Shown piece after piece: positions 5,856 through 14,271 of a stretch of DNA of 33,669 nucleotides. The translations under genes and the position numbers were made by a program. This stretch comes from Tepidibacillus decaturensis (lineage in GTDB: Bacteria > Bacillota > Bacilli > Tepidibacillales > Tepidibacillaceae): contig NZ_LSKU01000001.1 in NCBI RefSeq assembly GCF_001561915.1, positions 934,314-967,982 of the forward strand, read 5' to 3'. Positions within the stretch are counted from its first letter, which is position 1; every line of letters starts with the position of its first letter. A model generated the notes under the pieces. It was not told the DNA's origin, did no database searches, and worked only from the letters and a program-made list of their open reading frames with translations.

Positions 5856-7436
5856 GTGAATGATTTTTTGATGAAATATAAAACTAGATTTCTAAATTTC
5901 TGGCAACCATTAGAGAAAAAAAGAAAAATCATGCTCATTTCTACAGCGATTCTATTACTGAGTTCTTTAACTATTTATACGATTTTAGCTACTAGAACAC
6001 AATATGAATTAGCATTTAGAGATTTGAATGAAAAGCAAGCAGGGACAATTGTCAAAAAATTAGATGAGATGGGAGTTCCTTACCAATTAAGTGCTGGTGG
6101 GACAAGCATTCTTGTGCCTGAAGCCCAAGTGTCAAAAGTGAAGGTCACCTTGGCACAGGAGGATGTTTTGGGAAGTGGAAATATTTATTCTAAGTTTTGG
6201 GATAATTCTTCTTTTGGAATGACTGATTCTCAATTTAAAGTTCTGGAACGGGGAGCAATTGAACAGGAATTGCGTGATCTAATCGTTAACGGAATAAAAG
6301 GAATAAAAGATGCACAAGTGATGATTACAGTACCAGAGGAAAAAGTTTTCTACAGTGAGGATCAGGATAAGTCAACTGCCTCTGTTGTAGTAGACGTTGA
6401 TCCAAGCGAGCAATTAAGTCCAAATCAGATTAAAAGCATGTATAAATTGATATCCTTAAGCGTTCCTAATCTTCCTGTGGAAAATATTACTGTAGTAGAC
6501 CAGTATGGGGAAACATTGGAATACATAACAAGTGACCAAGGGTCAATAAATCTAAATTCATATGATCAACAAAGACAAATCCAATTAAAGTTTCAACAAG
6601 ATCTTAAGAAAGATTTAGAAAGAATGTTAGGTACGGTTCTTGGACAAGATAAAGTAATTGTTACCGTTTTTGCAAAAATGAATTTTGATCAAGAAAAAAC
6701 GGTTCAAAACCTTAAAGAACCTGTTATAGACGGTAGAGGAATTGAACGTAGTGTTGAAAAAATACAAGATTCTTTCACTGGGCAAGGAAGTACACCAGGT
6801 GGAATAGCTGGAACAGGGAATACACAAGTTCCTACCTATCAATCAGGAGATAGTAATGCCGGTAGTTCCGAACATCTTGAAGAAAGAATAAACTACGATG
6901 TGAATGAAATAACCAAGGAAATTGTCAGCAGTCCTTATCGATTAGAAGATTTAAGTATCAATGTAGTTGTGGATTTAAAAGACGACACAGATCCGAATTC
7001 ACAAGCTGCACAAACCAAACAAGCGATTAGAGATTTAATTAAACCAATTGTTTTGGCTGCCATTGGTAATCAATCTGATAATACTTTAAATCAAACAGCA
7101 ATCGATCAAAAAATAGCAGTTGTAGCTCATACCTTCCAAAGTCAGTCACCATTAGTGAACAATAATGGCGGGTCGATGAATCCCCTCCTATTCTATGGGA
7201 CCATTGGATTATCTGTATTAGCTATTGGTGGAGTTAGCTATACTGTCGTAAGACGTAGGCGTAAAAAGCGCGAAGATAAAGAAGAACTTGTATCAACGGA
7301 AGTAAATCCTCCAGAATTTGATTTTACCCCAGTGTTGACTGAGGAAGCAGCACTTCTTCAAGAAATACAAAAATTAGCCAAACAAAAACCGGAAGAATTT
7401 ACAAAATTAGTACGAGCTTGGTTATCAAAGGAGTAA
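5856..7436 (+). CDS. fliF: Flagellar M-ring protein FliF
   Basis: FliF forms the MS ring in the cytoplasmic membrane, on which the C ring and export gate assemble. I choose GTG 5856, 8 bases after AGGAGAG (5841-5847); the upstream in-frame GTG 5838 precedes that site. Length is 526 residues. The first membrane segment is at about 27-44 (MLISTAILLLSSLTIYTI), the ring-building domains follow (FRDLNEKQAGTIVKKLDEMG; SVVVDVDPSEQLSPNQI), and a low-complexity Gly/Ser/Thr loop lies around SFTGQGSTPGGIAGTGNTQ. The second membrane segment (LFYGTIGLSVLAIGGVSYTVV) is followed by a basic stretch and the C-terminal FliG-binding tail, ending LVRAWLSKE. The frame is intact despite an A7 run near its start. 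Confidence 0.95.
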   Translation: MNDFLMKYKTRFLNFWQPLEKKRKIMLISTAILLLSSLTIYTILATRTQYELAFRDLNEKQAGTIVKKLDEMGVPYQLSAGGTSILVPEAQVSKVKVTLAQEDVLGSGNIYSKFWDNSSFGMTDSQFKVLERGAIEQELRDLIVNGIKGIKDAQVMITVPEEKVFYSEDQDKSTASVVVDVDPSEQLSPNQIKSMYKLISLSVPNLPVENITVVDQYGETLEYITSDQGSINLNSYDQQRQIQLKFQQDLKKDLERMLGTVLGQDKVIVTVFAKMNFDQEKTVQNLKEPVIDGRGIERSVEKIQDSFTGQGSTPGGIAGTGNTQVPTYQSGDSNAGSSEHLEERINYDVNEITKEIVSSPYRLEDLSINVVVDLKDDTDPNSQAAQTKQAIRDLIKPIVLAAIGNQSDNTLNQTAIDQKIAVVAHTFQSQSPLVNNNGGSMNPLLFYGTIGLSVLAIGGVSYTVVRRRRKKREDKEELVSTEVNPPEFDFTPVLTEEAALLQEIQKLAKQKPEEFTKLVRAWLSKE

Positions 7437-7449
7437 GGGGGATCGAATA

Positions 7450-8457
7450 GTGAAATTACAAGAATTAACCGGTAAACAAAAAGCAGCAATTCTATTGATA
7501 TCTCTAGGGCCTGAAGTATCAGCTCAAATTTTTAAATATTTACGTGAAGATGAAATTGAACAACTTACCCTTGAAATTGCGAATATGCGTAAAGTTGAAA
7601 CAACAGAAAAAGAAAAAGTGATGCATGAGTTTCATCAACTTGCCATTGCCCAAGATTACATTACCCAAGGTGGGATTGAGTATGCTAAAGATATTTTAGA
7701 AAAAGCATTAGGGCAACAAAAGGCAATCGATGTCATTAACCGTCTGACTGCATCATTACAAGTTCGTCCTTTTGATTTTGCTAGAAAATCTGATCCAAAC
7801 CAAATTCTTAATTTCATCCAAAATGAACATTCGCAAACCATTGCATTAGTTTTATCATATTTGCAAGCGGAACAAGCTGCCATGATCTTATCCGCATTGC
7901 CTCAAGATCGGCAAGCAGATGTAGCAAGAAGAATTGCTACAATGGATGCTACTTCTCCTGAGGTGATTAGTCAGGTAGAACGAGTTCTAGAACAAAAACT
8001 ATCAGCAACAGTACAACAAGATTATACAAGTGCTGGGGGTATCGAGAGTATTGTTCAAATATTAAATGGTGTAGATCGTGGTACAGAAAGAACGATCTTA
8101 GATTCACTTGAAATCGAACATCCAGAATTAGCGGAAGAAATTAAGAAAAGAATGTTTGTATTTGAAGATATCGTTAATTTGGATAATCGTTCTATTCAAA
8201 GAGTGATTAGGGATGTAGAAAATGCCGATTTACAATTGGCATTAAAAGTGGCAAGTGAAGAGGTTAGAGATGCAGTATTTCGTAATATGTCGAAGCGAAT
8301 GGTAGAGACATTCAAAGAAGAAATGGAATTTATGGGGCCTGTTCGATTAAAGGATGTTGAAGAAGCACAAACAAGAATTGTTGCAACCATTCGCCGTTTA
8401 GAAGAAGCTGGCGAAGTCATCATTGCACGTGGTGGAGGCGATGATATTATTGTCTAG
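7450..8457 (+). CDS. fliG: Flagellar motor switch protein FliG
   Basis: FliG is the C-ring rotor subunit that binds FliF and interacts with the MotA stator to generate torque. It begins with GTG after AAGGGGG and has 335 residues, the normal length. The N-terminal domain has LTGKQKAAILLISLGPEVSA, the middle domain FIQNEHSQTIALVLSYLQ with the EHPQ-like motif as EHSQ, and the C-terminal domain the charged torque helix (EEVRDAVFRNMSKRMVETFK, then DVEEAQTRIVATIRRLEEAG). fliH starts inside its last codons. Confidence 0.96.
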   Translation: MKLQELTGKQKAAILLISLGPEVSAQIFKYLREDEIEQLTLEIANMRKVETTEKEKVMHEFHQLAIAQDYITQGGIEYAKDILEKALGQQKAIDVINRLTASLQVRPFDFARKSDPNQILNFIQNEHSQTIALVLSYLQAEQAAMILSALPQDRQADVARRIATMDATSPEVISQVERVLEQKLSATVQQDYTSAGGIESIVQILNGVDRGTERTILDSLEIEHPELAEEIKKRMFVFEDIVNLDNRSIQRVIRDVENADLQLALKVASEEVRDAVFRNMSKRMVETFKEEMEFMGPVRLKDVEEAQTRIVATIRRLEEAGEVIIARGGGDDIIV

Positions 8458-9256
8458 AATATATAAATCGATTCAATATATAACAGATCAGAAAAAAGTG
8501 ATAAACCATATTCAAAAAATCTCGAACATGGTTCCTTCACTAGATTTAGAGGTAGAGCAAGAAGAATCTAAAAACGATGAACACATGACGAAGGTGGATC
8601 AGATATTAAAGGATGCCGAGGAAATGGCAGAAAGAATGCTCTACCAAACAAAGATCCAAATCGAAGAAATGAAGGGACAAGCTAAAAGAGAAATTGAAGA
8701 TTGGTGGGAATATAGAAGACAAGAAGATGCTAATCTTATTGAAATAGTAAAAAAAGATGGGTTTCAGAGTGGTTATGAAGAGGGTTTAAAAAATGCAGAA
8801 GCAAAAATGCAAGAACAATATCGCTCTCTATTTGATCAAGCGCAAACAATACTCAAGGAAGCCTATCAATTAAAAGAACAAATTGTTAGTGAAGCTGAAC
8901 CCATACTTGTTGATTTAAGTGTTTCAATCGCTCAAAAAATTATACTTAAAGAAATTGAAATGAATCCAGATATTATAAAAGCCATTACGAAAGAAGCTTT
9001 GAAGCAAACTAAAGAATTAGAAAGAATAACGATCAATGTAAGTCCCAATCATTTTGCGTATTTACATAATGCTAGAGATGAACTGCTTTTAGAACTTCAT
9101 GGACAAGTTGAATTATTGATTTTCCCCGACCCTACAATCGATGATGGGGGATGTGTGATTCGAACTTCATCAGGCACATTGGATGCAAGAATCGATACCC
9201 AATTAGAAGAGATTAAACAAGTACTGATGGATGTAATAGGTAGGCGAATGGAATGA
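8450..9256 (+). CDS. fliH: Flagellar assembly protein FliH
   Basis: FliH is the export-ATPase stator and regulator; it binds FliI and links it to the C ring. The start is uncertain. I prefer TTG 8450 (protein MSRIYKSIQ), 11 bases after GGAGG (8434-8438) and overlapping the end of fliG; ATG 8441 is only 2 bases from that site. Length is about 268 residues. A long charged coiled coil (roughly 35-150, with GFQSGYEEGLKNAEAKMQEQ) precedes the conserved C-terminal domain (LVDLSVSIAQKIILKEIEMN; VELLIFPDPTIDDGGCVIRT; LDARIDTQLEEIKQVL). It overlaps fliI by ATGA, indicating translational coupling of the two partners. Confidence 0.9.
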   Translation: MSRIYKSIQYITDQKKVINHIQKISNMVPSLDLEVEQEESKNDEHMTKVDQILKDAEEMAERMLYQTKIQIEEMKGQAKREIEDWWEYRRQEDANLIEIVKKDGFQSGYEEGLKNAEAKMQEQYRSLFDQAQTILKEAYQLKEQIVSEAEPILVDLSVSIAQKIILKEIEMNPDIIKAITKEALKQTKELERITINVSPNHFAYLHNARDELLLELHGQVELLIFPDPTIDDGGCVIRTSSGTLDARIDTQLEEIKQVLMDVIGRRME

Positions 9257-10581
9257 CTTCAGGAATTGATGTTGAAAGTTTAAAAGATGCTGTCATTCAC
9301 TCAAATCCGATAAGAATGTACGGTAGAGTAACACAAGTGATTGGCTTAACGATTGAATCTCATGGACCTGAATGTAAAATTGGTGATGTTTGTTTTATTT
9401 ACCCTATTGATAGAAATCAATCGGTTAAAGCGGAGGTCGTTGGGTTTAAAAATAATCGAGTATTGTTAATGCCATTGGGAGAACTAGGGTCAATCGGTCC
9501 TGGATGCGATGTAATCAATACAGGTTATCCTTTAAAGGTTAAAGCTGGGCTTCCTTTACTTGGGAGAATTTTAAATGGTTTAGGTGAGCCTCTTGATCAA
9601 AGACCCCTACCACCTGGACTCGGATCATACTCAACAAATCAGCTTCCTCCAAACCCATTGACAAGACCTAGAATAACTGAACCCATCAGTTTGGGTATAA
9701 GAGCAATTGATGCACTTCTTACCGTAGGGAAAGGGCAAAGAATAGGTATTTTTGCTGGAAGTGGTGTTGGAAAAAGTACATTACTTGGAATGATCGCACG
9801 AAACACCTCTGCTGATGTAAATGTGATAGGATTAATCGGTGAGCGGGGAAGAGAGGTTAGGGACTTTATTGAGAGAGATCTAGGTGAAGAAGGGCTTAAA
9901 AAGTCAGTCATTATAGTAGCCACTTCAGATCAACCCGCATTAGTAAGAATCAAGGGTGCAATGATCGCGACTAGTATAGCAGAATACTTTCGCGATAAAG
10001 GTTTAAATGTCAATTTAATGATGGACTCTATCACACGTTTTGCCATGGCTCAACGCGAAGTTGGATTAGCAATAGGTGAACCTCCAGCTACAAAGGGATA
10101 TACACCTTCTGTTTTTGCACTACTACCAAAGTTACTTGAACGAACAGGTACAAATCAATATGGAACAATAACAGCGTTGTATACGGTATTAGTAGATTCA
10201 GATGATATGAATGAACCTATTGCTGATGCTGTCAGGGGAATCTTAGATGGGCATATTGTCTTGGATAGAAAATTGGCACATAAAGGCCATTTTCCTGCAA
10301 TTGACCTTTTAAGTAGTATAAGTCGCTTAATGAAAGATATTGTGGATGTAGAACAGAATGAAGCTGCTGAAAAACTAAAAAGACTATTAGCTGTATATAG
10401 AGATGCTGAAGATTTAATCAACATAGGGGCTTATCAAAAAGGTTCGAATCCTTTGATAGATCAGGCGATTGACCTATACCCAATGATTGAAAACTTTACT
10501 AAGCAGGGTGTTGATGAAAAAGCAATATTTGAGGATTCAGTAAAGGACTTAATCCATACATTTAAGGAGATTATGGTATGA
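9253..10581 (+). CDS. fliI: Flagellar protein export ATPase FliI
   Basis: FliI is the hexameric F1-like ATPase of the flagellar type III export apparatus. It has 442 residues. The Walker A motif AGSGVGKST is at about 168-176, the IGLIGERGREVRDFIE block follows, Walker B is around LNVNLMMDSITRFAMAQREV, and EPPATKGYTPSVFALLPKLL and SDDMNEPIADAVRGILDGHI are further signatures. The conserved LTVGKGQRIG segment precedes the P-loop. It overlaps fliH upstream and fliJ downstream by 4 bases each (ATGA), so the three export-ATPase components form a coupled unit. Confidence 0.97.
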   Translation: MTSGIDVESLKDAVIHSNPIRMYGRVTQVIGLTIESHGPECKIGDVCFIYPIDRNQSVKAEVVGFKNNRVLLMPLGELGSIGPGCDVINTGYPLKVKAGLPLLGRILNGLGEPLDQRPLPPGLGSYSTNQLPPNPLTRPRITEPISLGIRAIDALLTVGKGQRIGIFAGSGVGKSTLLGMIARNTSADVNVIGLIGERGREVRDFIERDLGEEGLKKSVIIVATSDQPALVRIKGAMIATSIAEYFRDKGLNVNLMMDSITRFAMAQREVGLAIGEPPATKGYTPSVFALLPKLLERTGTNQYGTITALYTVLVDSDDMNEPIADAVRGILDGHIVLDRKLAHKGHFPAIDLLSSISRLMKDIVDVEQNEAAEKLKRLLAVYRDAEDLINIGAYQKGSNPLIDQAIDLYPMIENFTKQGVDEKAIFEDSVKDLIHTFKEIMV

Positions 10582-11013
10582 GGAAATTTGAATTTCATCT
10601 TCAAAAGATTTTAGATATGAAAGAAAAAAAGAGAGAGCAAGAGGAATGGAATTATACAAAAATTTTACATCATTTACTAGAAGAAAAAGATCGTTTGACA
10701 GAACTTATGAACCAAAAAAATAAGCTGCAGGAGGAAATTATACTTCATCAAAGGCAAGGTATTTTAATCAATCAAATTCATCAGTCCCAGGATTATTTAA
10801 GTTATTTAGAAGTCTTGATTGAACAAAAAAACAAAATGTAAAAAAAGTAGAAGAAGAATTATCTATTAAACAAAAAAAGCTACAGGAATTAAAAATAGAT
10901 GAAAAGATTTGGACTAATTTGCGTGAAAAAAATGGCAAGAGTTCGTTATCGAAAATAATCGTTTAGAACAAAAAGAGCTTGATGAATTGGTAACCCAACG
11001 TACTTATGTGTAG
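10578..11013 (+). CDS. fliJ: Flagellar export protein FliJ, reading frame interrupted twice
   Basis: FliJ is the coiled-coil stalk of the export ATPase. It starts at ATG overlapping fliI; as read, translation stops at 10839-10841 after 87 residues. Two single-base losses explain this. Adding one A to the A7 run 10825-10831 restores LIEQKKQNVKKVEEELSI; adding one A to the A7 run 10926-10932 restores LREKKWQEFVIENNRLEQKE and the ending LVTQRTYV. The repaired protein is 145 residues, close to the B. subtilis length of 147, and highly charged and helical throughout, as expected. The two repaired segments retain clear FliJ-like sequence, so a recent or artefactual lesion is likely, not decay. The gene order (fliI-fliJ-motE-like) supports the identity. 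Confidence 0.85.
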
Positions 11014-11027
11014 AAAGGGGTACGAAA

Positions 11028-11914
11028 ATGGAACCAGCTGAACAGCAAAGTTATGGTAAGTTGGAATGGTTTTTTTATATTGTGATCTTACCAGTCTTGT
11101 TCATTGCTATCTTAACTGGCATTTTACTGTGGGCTTTAGATTACGATGTAAAAGAAAAAATTTATAGTGCTTTAAATCGAGTACCATATATAGAAAAATT
11201 AGTCCCTAGTGAATCAAACATACCAACACAGGATCAAAAAGTGAATAATAAGAATCCTGAACTTGAAACACAAATCAAGGAATTAAAGGCATCACTATCC
11301 GAAAAAAATAACTCCATACAACAATTAGAACAAAGTATTACAACTAAAGACGTTGAAATACAGAAGTTGAATCGACAAATTGTTGATCTAACAAAGCAGG
11401 TAGATGAAAAAAATTTTCTGATCAATCTAGGGAACAAGATATTGCTAATTTAGCAAAAATCTATACAAATATGAGTCCGAAGAGTGCAGCGAATATTATT
11501 TCAAATCTAAGTAATAGTGAAGCGGTTTTAATTCTAGCACAAATGAATTTAGATGCAAAAAGTCAAATCTTAGAGAAGATGAATCCAGATAAAGCAGCTG
11601 ATCTATCTATTCTTTTAAAAGATCAGGCTTATTCAAAAGACTTAGATATCCTTGCTTTACAAGAGAGGGTGAATCAATTAACTCAAGAACTTGATCAATT
11701 GAAAAAGGATCAAGTCGAATATCAACAGCTTGCATCTACCCTTTCGAACATGAGTCCAGACAAAGCGGCTCAGACAATAATTTCTATTTCTAATCAAAAT
11801 TCAAATAAAGCTAGAGCAATTCTCAGTGTTATGGATCCTTTATCAAGGTCAAAAATCTTAAATGAAATGGAACCAAATATTGCGGCAAAATTATCTATTG
11901 GTTTAGTAAATTAA
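11028..11914 (+). CDS. MotE/YlxF-like flagellar protein with MgtE_N repeats, frame interrupted once
   Basis: This is the membrane-anchored coiled-coil gene found between fliJ and fliK in Firmicutes (YlxF in B. subtilis; MotE-related, where known family members act as stator chaperones). It starts at ATG after AAAGGGG. One membrane segment lies at about 15-40 (IVILPVLFIAILTGILLWAL), followed by a coiled coil (KELKASLSEKNNSIQQLEQS). The frame stops at about 11453 as read; one extra A in the A7 run 11407-11413 gives DEKKFSDQSREQDIANLAKI and joins the C-terminal half. That half holds two related MgtE_N-like helical repeats (NMSPKSAANIISNLSN and NMSPDKAAQTIISISN, each followed by an ILxxMxPxxAAxLS segment). 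Repaired length is 295 residues. Function in this organism is inferred. Confidence 0.8.
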
Positions 11915-11927
11915 ATTAAATTAAATT
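11908..11927 (+). repeat. Pentanucleotide repeat (AAATT)4 at the end of the MotE-like gene
   Basis: Four perfect copies of AAATT span the stop codon (11912-11914) and the start of the gap to fliK. Change in copy number would alter spacing before the fliK ribosome binding site but would keep a stop close by, since TAA recurs in the repeat. Confidence 0.8.
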
Positions 11928-11958
11928 GAATCATTATCTTAGAAAGGAGGTGAACTAA

Positions 11959-13326
11959 ATGGAGGCTGCTCAAATTACAAATATACAAGAGAATCAAACA
12001 ATACCAGTTAAAGAAACGAATAAAAGGGAAAAACAACAAGAGACCTCTATCTTTGCAATGCTACTGCATGGGTTCCAGCAAGTTCAAGGAGAACAAGTCT
12101 TTTCTGACGATTTACTTATGTCAACATTGAAAACTGATCAGGTAGCTGATCAATCTCTTTTGGAAGAGCAAGTAAAAGCAAAAGGGCTGTTAGAAAATCC
12201 AGCTTTATCTGGTTTTGCAAATGGTTCTATTCCTATTTTGACGTTTAATCTTCTTACTTTCACAGGAGATGTTAAGTCAGAAGAAGTAAATCTAGAATTA
12301 AGTCAGATTTTGGAGACTTTAAAAACGATAAAAAAACCTACTCCAGAATTGGTAGAAGTTCTCCAAAAATTACCTAATCAGCAGCAGCAACTGTTTTCTC
12401 GTATTTTACAAGAATCTTTTAATACTCATGAATTAGAAGCCGTTCTTTCTAAGATCAAAATGAAAGATACAGAAATGCCATTAAATATAGTAAATCAATT
12501 AGAACAAAATGAGCAATTCAAGCTCCTTTTACAAAAAATAAAAGAGATCCTTAGTGAGAACAAAAGCTTATTTCCTAAATTTGCAAATGAAATAGGTGTT
12601 GATAAGATGGGGAATAATCGCAAGGATGATACCCCTGAAACAGGTAAAGTTTTAAATTCTGAAGAAAAAAGTAAGGCCGTCAAAGTAACTAGATTAGGGT
12701 CAATTTCACCAATTTCTTCCTCACTAGAATCTTCATCTAATTTGAATGGGATAAAGGATGAAGAAAAGCCTATTCAAAGCTTAGAACTTAAACATGTACA
12801 AAGCTATCAATCTGTGAATTTTGGGAAAGAAACGAAAGTCACAAATCAACTGCCTGTTGAACATTTACAACAAGACCAAAACTTCAGCTCTGAGTTAGGA
12901 AAAATTTTAATTCGAAATGTTAAATTGCCCAATGGTATTTCTGAAACCAAAATCCAATTGCATCCAGAAGAACTTGGCCAAATGGTTGTAAAGATCTCCC
13001 ATAATCAAGGTCAGATTTCTGCACAATTTTTGGTGGAATCAGGCTTAAGTAAGGAATTATTAGAAGGTCAAATCCAGCAACTAAAGCAATCCTTTATTCA
13101 ACAAGGTTATCAGGTTGGACGGGTTGAAATACAGGTTGCTTCTCATTCATCCGCTTATGGTGCAGGTGGTGAATTGGGAAATCATTTTAACTTTTCCCAA
13201 CAACATTCTTCATATCAACAATCGAAACAGAGAAGGATGAATAGCTATACTAAATCTTATTCGATTGAAGTTGAAGAGTTTTTGGGGGTAGATTCTGAGA
13301 TAACTGGAATCGATTATACCGTATAA
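11959..13326 (+). CDS. fliK: Flagellar hook-length control protein FliK
   Basis: FliK is the secreted molecular ruler that measures hook length and switches export specificity by acting on FlhB. The start ATG lies 6 bases after GAAAGGAGGTGA. It has 455 residues. The N-terminal and middle parts are Gln/Ser/Lys-rich and poorly conserved, as expected of a flexible ruler. The C-terminal Flg_hook domain at about 315-400 is diagnostic: LPNGISETKIQLHPEELGQM, VVKISHNQGQISAQFLVES, LEGQIQQLKQSFIQQGYQVG. A Gln/Ser/His-rich tail follows. Location just before flgD and flgE fits its role. Confidence 0.93.
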   Translation: MEAAQITNIQENQTIPVKETNKREKQQETSIFAMLLHGFQQVQGEQVFSDDLLMSTLKTDQVADQSLLEEQVKAKGLLENPALSGFANGSIPILTFNLLTFTGDVKSEEVNLELSQILETLKTIKKPTPELVEVLQKLPNQQQQLFSRILQESFNTHELEAVLSKIKMKDTEMPLNIVNQLEQNEQFKLLLQKIKEILSENKSLFPKFANEIGVDKMGNNRKDDTPETGKVLNSEEKSKAVKVTRLGSISPISSSLESSSNLNGIKDEEKPIQSLELKHVQSYQSVNFGKETKVTNQLPVEHLQQDQNFSSELGKILIRNVKLPNGISETKIQLHPEELGQMVVKISHNQGQISAQFLVESGLSKELLEGQIQQLKQSFIQQGYQVGRVEIQVASHSSAYGAGGELGNHFNFSQQHSSYQQSKQRRMNSYTKSYSIEVEEFLGVDSEITGIDYTV

Positions 13327-13341
13327 AAGGGGGAAGAACAG

Positions 13342-13803
13342 TTGAACGTAACTGAGAGCACTTCAACGGCAAGTAATGTAAATTCTCAGAGTGCCCTTTC
13401 AGAACAAAGTATTTTAGGAAAAGACGACTTTCTTAAGATATTTGTTACCCAGCTAAAAAATCAAGATCCTTTACAGCCATTGCAAGATCGTGAATTCATT
13501 GCACAAATGGCACAATTTAGCACATTAGAACAAATCGCGAATCTGAATAAAACAACAGAGAAAGTTCTTGAGATACAGACTACAATGGCTCAAGAATTTG
13601 CTAATCTTAAGGATCCGTCGCTTAATAACTATCAATTGATTGCGAGTTATTCTAATTTGATTGGAAAGAAAGGGTTTTGGTTAGACCAAAATGGAAACGA
13701 GACCTTTGGCTCAATACAAAGTATTCTTTTTAAGGAAAACCAGCATTATGTCAATATTGATGGACAAGAATTATTGATCTCTGACTTAGTCAAAATAGAA
13801 TAG
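13342..13803 (+). CDS. flgD: Flagellar hook capping protein FlgD
   Basis: FlgD is the scaffold cap for hook polymerisation. It starts at TTG 13342 after AAGGGGGAAG. It has 153 residues, the short Bacillus form without the long C-terminal Ig-like domains of enteric FlgD. Conserved region: LGKDDFLKIFVTQLKNQDPL, QPLQDREFIAQMAQFSTLEQ. The remainder (YSNLIGKKGFWLDQNGNETFG) is a small beta-rich tail. It forms part of the hook module fliK-flgD-(flagellar operon protein)-flgE. Confidence 0.95.
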   Translation: MNVTESTSTASNVNSQSALSEQSILGKDDFLKIFVTQLKNQDPLQPLQDREFIAQMAQFSTLEQIANLNKTTEKVLEIQTTMAQEFANLKDPSLNNYQLIASYSNLIGKKGFWLDQNGNETFGSIQSILFKENQHYVNIDGQELLISDLVKIE

Positions 13804-13813
13804 GAGGGGTGAA

Positions 13814-14200
13814 ATGAGTCAATCTTTTAACATTGGACAATCCTATTTTCCTAAATATCCCCTTCAAACAACAAAAACGGTATCAAAAAAGCATAATATC
13901 ACAAATTTTAATACCATTCTGAGTGATAAACTAGATCAAGCTAACCAAGGTGTAAAATTTAGTGCGCATGCGCAACAAAGACTGACAAGCAGAGGGATAC
14001 AATTAGATATAAAATCTATCGATCAACTAAATGAAGCGGTTCAAAAAGCAGCGCAAAAGGGAGCAAAAGATTCATTAATTCTTTTACAAGACCTAGCCTT
14101 TATAGTAAATATCCCTAATCGTGTTGTAGTGACAACGATTGATCAGACTTCAATGAAGGAGCATATTTTTACGAATATTGATAGTGCAATTATTTTATAA
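13814..14200 (+). CDS. Flagellar operon protein of the TIGR02530 type, function unknown
   Basis: A 128-residue soluble protein of the family commonly annotated as flagellar operon protein and found between flgD and flgE in Firmicutes. The core signature is visible: VKFSAHAQQRLTSRGIQLD, followed by LNEAVQKAAQKGAKDSLILL, LAFIVNIPNRVVVTTIDQ, and the C-terminal IFTNIDSAIIL. There is no signal peptide or membrane segment. The start ATG follows GAGGGGTG. Its biochemical role is not established to my knowledge; a hook-assembly or chaperone-like role is only inferred from position. A GC-rich structured stretch begins directly after its stop codon. Confidence 0.88.
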   Translation: MSQSFNIGQSYFPKYPLQTTKTVSKKHNITNFNTILSDKLDQANQGVKFSAHAQQRLTSRGIQLDIKSIDQLNEAVQKAAQKGAKDSLILLQDLAFIVNIPNRVVVTTIDQTSMKEHIFTNIDSAIIL

Positions 14201-14254
14201 GGGCTGGACCCATAGTGGGAGGCCTTCACGCCGTTGAAAGATAGATACGGTGAA
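14201..14254 (+). promoter_or_regulatory. Tandem RNA hairpins directly upstream of flgE
   Basis: Two hairpins fill the gap. Hairpin 1: GGCT (14202-14205) pairs with GGCC (14221-14224, one G-U), enclosing CCCA (14209-14212) paired with TGGG (14216-14219). Hairpin 2: TTCA (14225-14228) pairs with TGAA (14251-14254), then after a CG bulge CCGT (14231-14234) pairs with ACGG (14247-14250). By eye 30 of 54 bases are G or C, far above neighbouring DNA. Hairpin 2 ends 2 bases before the flgE ribosome binding site AAAGGAGG (14257-14264). It could be a 5' stabiliser, processing site or translation enhancer for the hook mRNA. The pairing is seen; the role is inferred. No known riboswitch core is recognised. 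Confidence 0.55.
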
Positions 14255-14271
14255 CTAAAGGAGGAAAAAGA

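Noticed and set aside
14201-14271. Cyclic-di-GMP riboswitch upstream of flgE
   Set aside because: The conserved GEMM-type core and its tetraloop receptor are not present; the pairing pattern is two simple hairpins.
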